DNA of 64,000 bases, taken from the NCBI GenBank assembly GCA_036785325.1, contig JAXIVH010000041.1, forward strand, positions 620,001 through 684,000. The letters are read 5' to 3'. The number at the start of each line of letters is the position of its first letter. Positions within the stretch are counted from its first letter, which is position 1. The notes under the pieces are model-generated. The model made no database searches, had not been told where the DNA came from, and was given only the letters and a program-made list of their open reading frames with translations. The stretch is from Urophycis tenuis (taxonomy: Eukaryota > Chordata > Actinopteri > Gadiformes > Phycidae). Positions 1-7,440 of this stretch are shown piece after piece. The position numbers were made by a program, and so were the translations under genes.

Positions 1-42
1 CACCCCCGCCGGATCGGGCTAGTACACTCTATCTCCCCCAAC

Positions 43-62
43 TCCCTCATTTCCATGAGGGA
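43..62. other. Perfect 8-bp stem / 4-nt loop hairpin at monomer start
   Basis: TCCCTCAT (43-50), loop TTCC (51-54), ATGAGGGA (55-62) form a perfect inverted repeat. The same hairpin opens nearly every full-headed monomer. In monomer 19 (near 48965) the left arm reads ACAACCTCAT, so the outer stem pairs are lost. Function unknown. Confidence 0.75.
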
Positions 63-106
63 AGACAGGGGAGAAGAGATGGGAGGAGTATATATATTTA
101 ATATAT

Positions 107-240
107 TTTTTTTAGTAAATAAATACATCGAGAGACTCACCGCTGGAGTGGGTTTTAATCTTTGTATTCAAGGTTGTTCCTCCTCTTTTGATTCCTCGCT
201 GGTGGTGCGTCGTCTCCACCTAGTGGTCGTTTTGTGAAGA
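107..240 (+). repeat. Internal repeat copy A (shown for monomer 1)
   Basis: This about 130-bp stretch is a diverged duplicate of 431-562. Shared landmarks in the same order are CTGGAGTG, TTTTGATTC, TGGTGGT and CTAGTGGTCGTTTTGTGAA. Copy A has TCACCGCTGG where copy B has TCACAGCTGG, except in monomers 10, 11, 15 and 19, where copy A also reads TCACAGCTGG. It is present in every monomer with an intact head. Origin is unknown; a SINE-like or older satellite unit is possible. Confidence 0.8.
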
Positions 241-245
241 AGAGT

Positions 246-296
246 TATAGAAATAGAAATAGAAATACTCTATTGTTCCCAGGTTGGGAAATTGCA
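246..296 (-). mobile_element. Fossil 3' tail of a fish-type non-LTR retrotransposon (shown for monomer 1)
   Basis: Reading +, an AGAAAT-repeat is followed by ACTCTATTGTTCCC, AGGTT, GGGAAATTGCA. This matches in layout the tail of the younger insertion at 6875 (repeat, then CTTTATTAATCCCC, spacer, GGAGAAATTCGCA). Both resemble the conserved 3' ends of L2/Rex1-like fish LINEs or their SINE partners in reverse orientation (a GAATTTCCC stem, AATAAAG, then a short tandem tail). It sits at the same place in all full-headed monomers, so it predates amplification of the array. The family call is from memory of such tails, not from a search. Confidence 0.5.
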
Positions 297-303
297 TTAA
301 TAG

Positions 304-335
304 GTAAGTAATAATAATAATAACAATAATAATAG
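304..335 (+). repeat. TAA microsatellite (shown for monomer 1)
   Basis: An imperfect (TAA)n tract interrupted by AAC. Copy number differs between monomers: short and uninterrupted in monomers 2, 4, 5, 7, 12, 13, 19, 23 and 24; interrupted by AAC in 1, 8, 9, 10, 11, 14 and 15; longest uninterrupted in monomer 17 (near 44418-44445). The forms help trace which monomers are recent copies of each other. Confidence 0.85.
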
Positions 336-364
336 GTAATTGCAATAGTTGGTAAGGTAATCTA

Positions 365-441
365 TATTTAATTTATTTATTTATATTTGTATATTTATTT
401 AGTCTATTTATTTATTCATTTTTGTTTATTTATTTATTTAG
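365..441 (+). repeat. TTTA-rich microsatellite tract (shown for monomer 1)
   Basis: Nearly pure A/T stretch of TTTA units with a few TATATTTG, GTC and CATTTTTG interruptions. It leads directly into internal repeat copy B, whose first part is TTTATTTAGATAAAGAGG. Monomers 19, 23 and 24 share a TTTATGTATA variant here (near 49293, 58984 and 61753). Confidence 0.8.
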
Positions 442-562
442 ATAAAGAGGATCACAGCTGGAGTGAGTTTTTAGTCTTTGTGTTAAAGGCTGGTTGCCTT
501 CTTTTGATTCTTCAGTGGTGGTCCATCGCCTCCATCTAGTGGTCGTTTTGTGAATAACAGTT
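431..562 (+). repeat. Internal repeat copy B (shown for monomer 1)
   Basis: Second copy of the duplicated module, with the same landmark order as copy A: TCACAGCTGGAGTGAG, AGTCTTTGTGTT, CTTTTGATTCTT, GTGGTGGT, CTCCATCTAGTGGTCG, TTTTGTGAATAACAG. It is present in all full-headed monomers and missing from the six head-deleted ones. Monomers 4, 5, 12 and 22 share AACAGTGGG at its end where others have AACAGTTGG. Confidence 0.8.
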
Positions 563-904
563 GGTAAGGTAATATAAATGGGTTGTGTAGAGAGCCCGTT
601 CTTTCGATGGCCCTGGCTCGGTTAGGTTCGTTAGAGTTATCTCGATGACCCCCCCCCACCTCATCCAACGACTCGGTAGTTGAATAGGGGATCAAAGGCA
701 GTTGCACTCGCCAATATCTAGTCATCCGCAGCTCTCTTTTCCCATATTACCAAGAATGAAGTAAAACGAAATGGTTATCTGTCTTGTTGTGATATAACCG
801 CTGATTTGGAGATATAGACTTGTTTTTCCTTTTCCCAAAGGTTTTCTTTGTTCCAAGATGAAGGTCAATCTAGTTTGATTGAAGGTACTTCCAATGCATT
901 GGTA

Positions 905-955
905 TATTTACTTATTTGAATAAAGACGAGTCACAGCTGGAGTGAGACTTTTCTT
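905..955 (+). repeat. Internal repeat copy C, partial (shown for monomer 1)
   Basis: Only the first part of the module is present: TTTACTTATTTGAATAAAG, then GAGTCACAGCTGGAGTGAG and a T-rich run. The CTAGTGGTCG half is absent. It lies downstream of the short-monomer junction, so it occurs in all 24 monomers. Confidence 0.65.
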
Positions 956-1285
956 TTCCATTTCTATTTTAGTATAAACGTGCTATCGAAATATTAGGAC
1001 ACGTCATCAGTAGTGGACCCTGGGATCATAGGGTGTTTCTGGCCATTGTCACTATACACCCTCACCCAAGGGAGGCCCCCCCGAGAGTGATCAATTCTCA
1101 AGGTGTGTCGTTTCCGAAATGGAATTGGTATTGGGTTTAAGCTCTTTTAGGAGTGATCATTTGTTGAGGTAACGTCGAGGTAAGTAAAGGTAAGTAAAAC
1201 ACTTTTTAGGATACATTGTTTTGGTTATGGAGAGGAGGGGGCACATACTTACCCCCTGACCAGCACAAACCAGTTGTTAACACCG

Positions 1286-1612
1286 CTAGGTAGCCCTGGT
1301 TTGGCCAATCAGGGCCGGAGCTTGGTTCTTGTCCTCTGTTGGGTCCAGATGAACTAGCAGAAAACTGGGGTCACGAAGGACCGAGGCCAGCCGTGACAAA
1401 GCACTGCCTCCACGGTCCCCCAATGCAGCTATCCTCAGCGATGGGTGTCCAGACCTAGGAAAGACCAAGACCAGCCCCGACCAGCGGTGCCTTCCCAGTC
1501 GGTCCCAGGGTAGGAAAGGCCAAGGCCAGCCGCGACTAAGCACTGCCTCCCTGGCCCCTCCAGGACCCCATGCCGAACAGCCTGTTAATAACAATTCCTG
1601 TGCCCCATACAC
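1286..1612 (-). other. GC-rich block of three diverged sub-repeats, open as a 108-codon minus frame (monomer 1)
   Basis: The only GC-rich part of the monomer. Three related segments start near 1375 (GAAGGACCGAGGCCAGCC), 1459 (GAAAGACCAAGACCAGCC) and 1514 (GAAAGGCCAAGGCCAGCC); each continues with a GCACTGCCTCC- or GGTGCCTTCCC-like part and a GGTCCC/GGCCCC end. Copies 2 and 3 are 55 bp apart, copies 1 and 2 are 84 bp apart. On the minus strand the block is open for 108 codons from an ATG at 1610-1612, and this frame is intact in all 24 monomers. The product is Leu/Arg/Gly/Ser/Ala-rich and matches no family I recognise. The few substitutions I found split evenly: protein-changing in monomers 16 (Gly to Asp) and 22 (Arg to Gln), silent in monomers 13 and 24. 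That fits homogenisation of the array better than selection on a protein. A CCAAT motif lies at 1305-1309. I do not call it a gene. Confidence 0.6.
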
Positions 1613-1810
1613 CGCGCGACTACAGAGATTGTGTAGGAAGTTGACCTTAGAGAAGACTCAATGGCTTACTTTCCTCACCCAAACCAAACAATTTCTTGGG
1701 GTAGTCTATTCTCGCCGTAGGTACTTCAGTAATGGGTTTTTTTGTGAAAAGTTTTCCGGATGAAATGCATGCTGGGTAATTGTCTTCTTCCTCCAATATG
1801 TCAAGTGTAG

Positions 1811-2737
1811 GTTAAGGTTAGGGTAGATTTAGGGGTAGAGTTAGCAGTTAACCTTAACGTTAGGTTTGAAGTAAATGGGAGGGGTTGCGGTTAGGGTTAA
1901 GGTTAGGGCTGAGGTTAGGGTTAGGTATAAGGTTACGGTTTAGGGTTAAGGTTAGGGTTAATGTTAGGGTTACGGTTAGGGCTAAGGTTAGGGCTAAGGT
2001 TAGAGTAAGGGTTAGGGTTAGCGTTACGGTTAGGGTAAGGTTAGGGTTAGGGTTAGAGGTTAGGGGTTAGGGGTTAGGGTTAAGATGAGGGCTGAGGTTA
2101 GGGTTAAGGTTAGGGCTGAGGTTAGGGTTAGGTTTAAGGTTAGGGATAAGGTTAGGGTTGGGGTTACGGCTGAGATTGGGGTTAAGGTTAGGGTTGAGGT
2201 TAGGGTTAGTGTTATGGATAAGGTTAGGTTAAGTGTTAGGGCCAAGGTTAGGGTTAAGGTTATGGTTAAGATTAGGGTTAGGGCTAGAATTAGGGTTAGG
2301 GCTAAGGTTAGGGTTAGGGTTATGGCTGAGGTTAGGGTTAAGGTTAGGTTTGAGGTTAGTGTTAAGGTTAGGGCCAAGGTTAGGGTTAGGGTTAAGGTTA
2401 GGGTTAGGGCTAAGGTTAGGGTTAGGGTTATGGCTGAGGCTAGGGTTAGGGCTAAAGTTAGGGCAAAGGTTAGAGTTAGGGTTAGCGTTAGAGTTAGGGT
2501 AGGGTTAGTGTTGGAGGTTAGGGTAGGCTTAGGGTTAGAGTTAGAGTAGGGGTTAGGGTTAGAGTTAGAGTAGGGGTTAGGGTTAGTGTTAAGGCTAAGG
2601 TTAGGGGTTGAGGTTAGTGTTAAGATTAGGGCCAAGGTAAGGGTTAGTGTTAGGGTTGAGTTAGGGTTAGGGCTAAGGTTAGGCCTATGGCTAGGGTTGG
2701 GTTTGAGGTTATCCCTAGGGTTAGAGTTAGAGCTAGA
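1811..2737 (+). repeat. Degenerate telomere-like (TTAGGG) block, monomer 1
   Basis: About 155 hexamer steps of TTAGGG and single-base variants (TTAAGG, TGAGGT, TTAGGC, TTACGG, TTATGG), with perfect runs of only two or three hexamers. G-rich strand on +. The block holds one inverted spot at 1850-1866 and a tandem 24-bp pair near 2531-2580 (TTAGAGTTAGAGTAGGGG twice). It reads through as Val-Arg and Leu-Gly frames on + and Leu-Thr/Pro-Asn on -, a by-product of the hexamer. Confidence 0.93.
1850..1866. other. Inverted telomere motif (C-strand to G-strand flip)
   Basis: AACCTTAACGTTAGGTT is the one spot where C-strand hexamers (AACCTTAAC) meet G-strand hexamers (GTTAGGTT). It centres on the palindrome TAACGTTA with AACC/GGTT arms offset by one base. 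It is conserved about 40 bp inside every telomere-like block. It may be a relic of a head-to-head telomere join, or chance. Confidence 0.6.
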
Positions 2738-2765
2738 GATTGAGGAAGGTAGAGTCAAGGTGAGA

Positions 2766-2781
2766 CAGTCTGTACGGACTG
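2766..2781. other. Near-palindrome at monomer end
   Basis: CAGTCTGTACGGACTG differs from a perfect 16-bp palindrome only at the symmetric T/G pair around GTAC. It sits a few bases before the monomer boundary and recurs at the end of each monomer with an intact tail (for example 8226-8241). Possible protein site or relic of an element end; function unknown. Confidence 0.55.
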
Positions 2782-2785
2782 AACT

Positions 2786-5470
2786 CACCCCCGCCGGATC
2801 GGGCTAGTACACTCTATCTCCCCCAACTCCCTCATTTCCATGAGGGAAGACAGGGGAGAAGAGATGGGAGGAGTATATATATTTAATATATATTTTTTTA
2901 GTAAATAAATACATCGAGAGACTCACCGCTGGAGTGGGTTTTAATCTTTGTATTCAAGGTTGTTCCTCCTCTTTTGATTCCTCGCTGGTGGTGCGTCGTC
3001 TCCACCTAGTGGTCGTTTTGTGAAGAAGAGTTATAGAAATAGAAATAGAAATACTCTATTGTTCCCAGGTTGGGAAATTGCATTAATAGGTAAGTAATAA
3101 TAATAATAATAGGTAATTGCAATAGTTGGTAAGGTAATCTATATTTAATTTATTTATTTATATTTGTATATTTATTTAGTCTATTTATTTATTCATTTTT
3201 GTTTATTTATTTATTTAGATAAAGAGGATCACAGCTGGAGTGAGTTTTTAGTCTTTGTGTTAAAGGCTGGTTGCCTTCTTTTGATTCTTCAGTGGTGGTC
3301 CATCGCCTCCATCTAGTGGTCGTTTTGTGAATAACAGTTGGTAAGGTAATATAAATGGGTTGTGTAGAGAGCCCGTTCTTTCGATGGCCCTGGCTCGGTT
3401 AGGTTCGTTAGAGTTATCTCGATGACCCCCCCCCCACCTCATCCAACGACTCGGTAGTTGAATAGGGGATCAAAGGCAGTTGCACTCGCCAATATCTAGT
3501 CATCCGCAGCTCTCTTTTCCCATATTACCAAGAATGAAGTAAAACGAAATGGTTATGTCTTGTTGTGATATAACCGCTGATTTGGAGATATAGACTTGTT
3601 TTTCCTTTTCCCAAAGGTTTTCTTTGTTCCAAGATGAAGGTCAATCTAGTTTGATTGAAGGTACTTCCAATGCATTGGTATATTTACTTATTTGAATAAA
3701 GACGAGTCACAGCTGGAGTGAGACTTTTCTTTTCCATTTCTATTTTAGTATAAACGTGCTATCGAAATATTAGGACACGTCATCAGTAGTGGACCCTGGG
3801 ATCATAGGGTGTTTCTGGCCATTGTCACTATACACCCTCACCCAAGGGAGGCCCCCCCGAGAGTGATCAATTCTCAAGGTGTGTCGTTTCCGAAATGGAA
3901 TTGGTATTGGGTTTAAACTTTTTTAGGAGTGATCATTTGTTGAGGTAACGTCGAGGTAAGTAAAGGTAAGTAAAACACTTTTTAGGATACATTGTTTTGG
4001 TTATGGAGAGGAGGGGGCACATACTTACCCCCTGACCAGCACAAACCAGTTGTTAACACCGCTAGGTAGCCCTGGTTTGGCCAATCAGGGCCGGAGCTTG
4101 GTTCTTGTCCTCTGTTGGGTCCAGATGAACTAGCAGAAAACTGGGGTCACGAAGGACCGAGGCCAGCCGTGACAAAGCACTGCCTCCACGGTCCCCCAAT
4201 GCAGCTATCCTCAGCGATGGGTGTCCAGACCTAGGAAAGACCAAGACCAGCCCCGACCAGCGGTGCCTTCCCAGTCGGTCCCAGGGTAGGAAAGGCCAAG
4301 GCCAGCCGCGACTAAGCACTGCCTCCCTGGCCCCTCCAGGACCCCATGCCGAACAGCCTGTTAATAACAATTCCTGTGCCCCATACACCGCGCGACTACA
4401 GAGATTGTGTAGGAAGTTGACCTTAGAGAAGACTCAATGGCTTACTTTCCTCACCCAAAACAACAATTTCTTGGGGTAGTCTATTCTCGCCGTAGGTACT
4501 TCGGTAATGGGTTTTTTTGTGAAAAGTTTTCCGGATGAAATGCATGCTGGGTAATTGTCTTCTTCCTCCAATATGTCAAGTGTAGGTTAAGGTTAGGGTA
4601 GATTTAGGGGTAGAGTTAGCAGTTAACCTTAACGTTAGGTTTGAAGTAAATGGGAGGGGTTGCGGTTAGGGTTAAGGTTAGGGCTGAGGTTAGGGTTAGG
4701 TATAAGGTTACGGTTTAGGGTTAAGGTTAGGGTTAAGGTTAGGGTTACGGTTAGGGCTAAGGTTAGGGCTAAGGTTAGAGTAAGGGTTAGGGTTAGCGTT
4801 ACGGTTAGGGTAAGGTTAGGGTTAGGGTTAGAGGTTAGGGGTTAGGGTTAAGATGAGGGCTGAGGTTAGGGTTAAGGTTAGGGCTGAGGTTAGGGTTAGG
4901 TTTAAGGTTAGGGATAAGGTTAGGGTTGGGGTTACGGCTGAGATTGGGGTTAAGGTTAGGGTTGAGGTTAGGGTTAGTGTTATGGATAAGGTTAGGTTAA
5001 GTGTTAGGGCCAAGGTTAGGGTTAAGGTTATGGTTAAGATTAGGGTTAGGGCTAAAATTAGGGTTAGGGCTAAGGTTAGGGTTAGGGTTATGGCTGAGGT
5101 TAGGGTTAAGGTTAGGTTTGAGGTTAGGGTTAAGGTTAGGGCCAAGGTTAGGGTTAGGGTTAAGGTTAGGGTTAGGGCTAAGGTTAGGGTTAGGGTTATG
5201 GCTGAGGCTAGGGTTAGGGCTAAAGTTAGGGCAAAGGTTAGAGTTAGGGTTAGCGTTAGAGTTAGGGTAGGGTTAGTGTTGGAGGTTAGGGTAGGCTTAG
5301 GGTTAGAGTTAGAGTAGGGGTTAGGGTTAGAGTTAGAGTAGGGGTTAGGGTTAGTGTTAAGGCTAAAGTTAGGGGTTGAGGTTACTGTTAAGATTAGGGC
5401 CAAGGTAAGGGTTAGTGTTAGGGTTGAGTTAGGGTTAGGGCTAAGGTTAGGCCTATGGTTAGGGTTGGGT
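2786..5470 (+). repeat. Macrosatellite monomer 2, tail-deleted
   Basis: Full head with an uninterrupted TAA tract and C10. Lacks CTG in GGTTATCTGTC (near 3554), seen only here. GC-rich block 4062-4388. Ends inside the telomere-like block at the short-type junction, so the last part of the block, the palindrome tail and the next head are missing. Confidence 0.93.
4586..5470 (+). repeat. Telomere-like block, monomer 2
   Basis: G-strand on +. Two copies of the TTAGAGTTAGAGTAGGGG module are kept. Variants include GGCTAAAATTAGGG (others GGCTAGAATTAGGG, except monomer 5), GAGGTTAGGGTTAAGG in place of GAGGTTAGTGTTAAGG, and a private GAGGTTACTG near 5379. Terminated by the deletion junction. Confidence 0.9.
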
Positions 5471-5480
5471 TCGTTAGAGT
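5460..5480. other. Deletion junction, monomers 2/3 (GGTTGGGTTCG type)
   Basis: The telomere-like block passes directly into TCGTTAGAGTTATC, which in a full monomer follows CGGTTAG. Both parents carry GG/GGTT at the break. About 0.7 kb (block end, tail, and next head up to just before the C-tract) is absent compared with the monomer 1/2 boundary. Confidence 0.85.
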
Positions 5481-6799
5481 TATCTCGATGACCCCCCCCC
5501 CACCTCATCCAACGACTCGGTAGTTGAATAGGGGATCAAAGGCAGTTGCACTCGCCAATATCTAGTCATCCGCAGCTCTCTTTTCCCATATTACCAAGAA
5601 TGAAGTAAAACGAAATGGTTATCTGTCTTGTTGTGATATAACCGCTGATTTGGAGATATAGACTTGTTTTTCCTTTTCCCAAAGGTTTTCTTTGTTCCAA
5701 GATGAAGGTCAATCTAGTTTGATTGAAGGTACTTCCAATGCATTGGTATATTTACTTATTTGAATAAAGACGAGTCACAGCTGGAGTGAGACTTTTCTTT
5801 TCCATTTCTATTTTAGTATAAACGTGCTATCGAAATATTAGGACACGTCATCAGTAGTGGACCCTGGGATCATAGGGTGTTTCTGGCCATTGTCACTATA
5901 CACCCTCACCCAAGGGAGGCCCCCCCGAGAGTGATCAATTCTCAAGGTGTGTCGTTTCCGAAATGGAATTGGTATTGGGTTTAAACTTTTTTAGGAGTGA
6001 TCATTTGTTGAGGTAACGTCGAGGTAAGTAAAGGTAAGTAAAACACTTTTTAGGATACATTGTTTTGGTTATGGAGAGGAGGGGGCACATACTTACCCCC
6101 TGACCAGCACAAACCAGTTGTTAACACCGCTAGGTAGCCCTGGTTTGGCCAATCAGGGCCGGAGCTTGGTTCTTGTCCTCTGTTGGGTCCAGATGAACTA
6201 GCAGAAAACTGGGGTCACGAAGGACCGAGGCCAGCCGTGACAAAGCACTGCCTCCACGGTCCCCCAATGCAGCTATCCTCAGCGATGGGTGTCCAGACCT
6301 AGGAAAGACCAAGACCAGCCCCGACCAGCGGTGCCTTCCCAGTCGGTCCCAGGGTAGGAAAGGCCAAGGCCAGCCGCGACTAAGCACTGCCTCCCTGGCC
6401 CCTCCAGGACCCCATGCCGAACAGCCTGTTAATAACAATTCCTGTGCCCCATACACCGCGCGACTACAGAGATTGTGTAGGAAGTTGACCTTAGAGAAGA
6501 CTCAATGGCTTACTTTCCTCACCCAAAACAACAATTTCTTGGGGTAGTCTATTCTCGCCGTAGGTACTTCGGTAATGTTTTTTTTTGTGAAAAGTTTTCC
6601 GGATGAAATGCATGCTGGGTAATTGTCTTCTTCCTCCAATATGTCAAGTGTAGGTTAAGGTTAGGGTAGATTTAGGGGTAGAGTTAGCAGTTAACCTTAA
6701 CGTTAGGTTTGAAGTAAATGGGAGGGGTTGCGGTTAGGGTTAAGGTTAGGGCTGAGGTTAGGGTTAGGTATAAGGTTACGGTTTAGGGTTAAGGTTAGG

Positions 6800-6840
6800 T
6801 TTTTGTTGGATGTCTTTTTGGGACAGGAGGAGGGGAGAAA
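6800..6840. other. 41-bp insertion in telomere-like block (monomer 3)
   Basis: TTTTTGTTGGATGTC, then TTTTTGGGACAGGAGG, then AGGGGAGAAA, set between AAGGTTAGG and GGGTTAAGG. The same insert lies at 10193-10233 in monomer 4 but not in monomer 11, so it arose after the retrotransposon insertion. Its right half vaguely resembles the GACAGGGGAGAAGAG stretch of the monomer head, so it could be templated filler; this is weak. Confidence 0.8.
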
Positions 6841-6859
6841 GGGTTAAGGTTAGGGTTAC

Positions 6860-6874
6860 GGTTAGGGCTAAGGT
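6860..6874 (+). repeat. Candidate target-site duplication, left copy
   Basis: GGTTAGGGCTAAGGT, repeated exactly at 7441-7455 at the other edge of the insertion. Most empty monomers have this motif twice in overlap, so part of the repeat could pre-exist; monomer 10 (near 26782) has it once and looks like a clean empty site. Confidence 0.55.
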
Positions 6875-7440
6875 AAGATAAGATAGATATTTTCTTTATT
6901 AATCCCCCGTAGGAGAAATTCGCAGAGACCAGCAGTGCAGGGGATAGATGAGCAGTAAAGAGCCTGGCTAAATTCTATACACAATAAAAAAACAATAGAT
7001 TAGATTAAATACGCGCTCTTAAGTCAGGTCGGTGACGAGAGGACCCGTATGCATACTAGTGTCCTAGATAGCAGTTTGTGGTGCAAAATGCAAGATAGAT
7101 CAAATAGTGCAAGTAGATAAAATAGTGCAAGTATGCGGAAAGTGCAAGGTGCAAGATGTGCAAATTTATACAGGTTTCCAGGTACAATATGTGAATGGTC
7201 CTGGAATAACAACGGCTGGGTCACAGTCCAAGGTGTGTGGTGTGGTGTATGTGAATGAAAGTTCAGTCCATTCCATTTGTCTGGTGGTGTTGGAGCTTCC
7301 TGAGCCTGATGGTTGGTGGGATGAAGGAGCACCCAAGCACTTTGAGGCACTTGGCTGAGTGAGCATGTGGCTGAACGTGTTCCTGAGTTGCTTCAGTTGC
7401 TTCAGTTCGGCACAGTGAGGCTGAGAGGGTAGGTCCGGTA
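6875..7440 (-). mobile_element. 5'-truncated non-LTR retrotransposon 3' fragment (monomer 3)
   Basis: 566 bp unrelated to the satellite, in minus orientation. Its 3' end (left edge) has the fish LINE/SINE layout read on minus: GAATTTCTCC, spacer, GGGGATTAATAAAG, then a TATC/TTATC tail; the AATAAA is the complement of 6895-6900. Near the other end, a minus frame at 7302-7331 reads CSFIPPTIRL, like the last conserved stretch of reverse-transcriptase ORFs of fish LINEs (typically SFIPxAIRLLN), followed by stops and a 3' UTR rich in CTTGCAC. So it looks like the extreme C-terminus plus 3' UTR of an L2/Rex1-like element, decayed. It is flanked by the 15-bp direct repeat GGTTAGGGCTAAGGT (6860-6874 and 7441-7455). 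No enzyme is encoded. The element class is fairly likely; the exact family is not determined. Confidence 0.7.

Larger units (their letters stand above)
1..2785 (+). repeat. Macrosatellite monomer 1, full length (reference copy)
   Basis: This 2785-bp monomer is used as reference. Its first bases (CACCCCCGCCGGATCGGG) recur at 2786, 8246, 11639, 16481, 19258 and eleven later positions. Order: hairpin 43-62, T-rich stretch 90-115, internal repeat copy A about 107-240, fossil retrotransposon tail about 246-296, TAA tract 304-335, TTTA tract 365-441, copy B about 431-562, C9 tract 649-657, copy C about 905-955, GC-rich block 1286-1612, telomere-like block 1811-2737, near-palindrome 2766-2781. Private or rare variants: AAACCAAACAA near 1681 and CTTCAGTAAT near 1727 (shared only with monomer 12), and GGCTAGGGTTGGGTTTGAGG near 2689, where others have GGTTAGGGTTGGGG. 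No gene is seen. Confidence 0.95.
6654..6874 (+). repeat. Telomere-like block, monomer 3, left part
   Basis: G-strand on +. Split by the 566-bp retrotransposon fragment at 6875 and interrupted by a 41-bp non-telomeric insertion at 6800-6840. Confidence 0.9.

Noticed and set aside
195..232. CTCF-like site at CCACCTAGTGGTCG and CCATCTAGTGGTCG
   Set aside because: Several core positions of the CTCF consensus are not met by eye; a matrix scan would be needed.
55..237. 60-codon plus frame starting inside the head hairpin (also at 19312 and 36541)
   Set aside because: Open only in the three monomers with an 8-T run; other T-run lengths break it.
483..725. 80-codon minus frame over copy B and the C-tract
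   Set aside because: Becomes 60 or 62 codons with a changed end when the C-tract length varies; absent as a unit in head-deleted monomers; no recognisable product.
2085..2549. 154-codon plus frame rich in Val-Arg/Lys, and overlapping Leu-Gly frames
   Set aside because: The same hexamer read in other frames; mutually overlapping on both strands, so not independent genes.
1811..2737. True terminal telomere array
   Set aside because: Hexamers are heavily degenerate and blocks alternate with 1.8 kb of other sequence; telomerase-made ends are near-perfect.
2060..2788. 242-codon minus frame rich in Leu-Thr, and similar frames in each monomer
   Set aside because: Composition is dictated by the degenerate CCCTAA hexamer; no domain, no start context, and length changes with hexamer indels.
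7024..7366. Small frames (66-108 codons) in the retrotransposon fragment
   Set aside because: Only a short CSFIPPTIRL stretch resembles a retrotransposon C-terminus and it is followed by stops; the rest is 3' UTR-like.
6875..7440. Three independent retrotransposon insertions
   Set aside because: All copies share the same edges, truncation point and flanking repeats, so they descend from one insertion.
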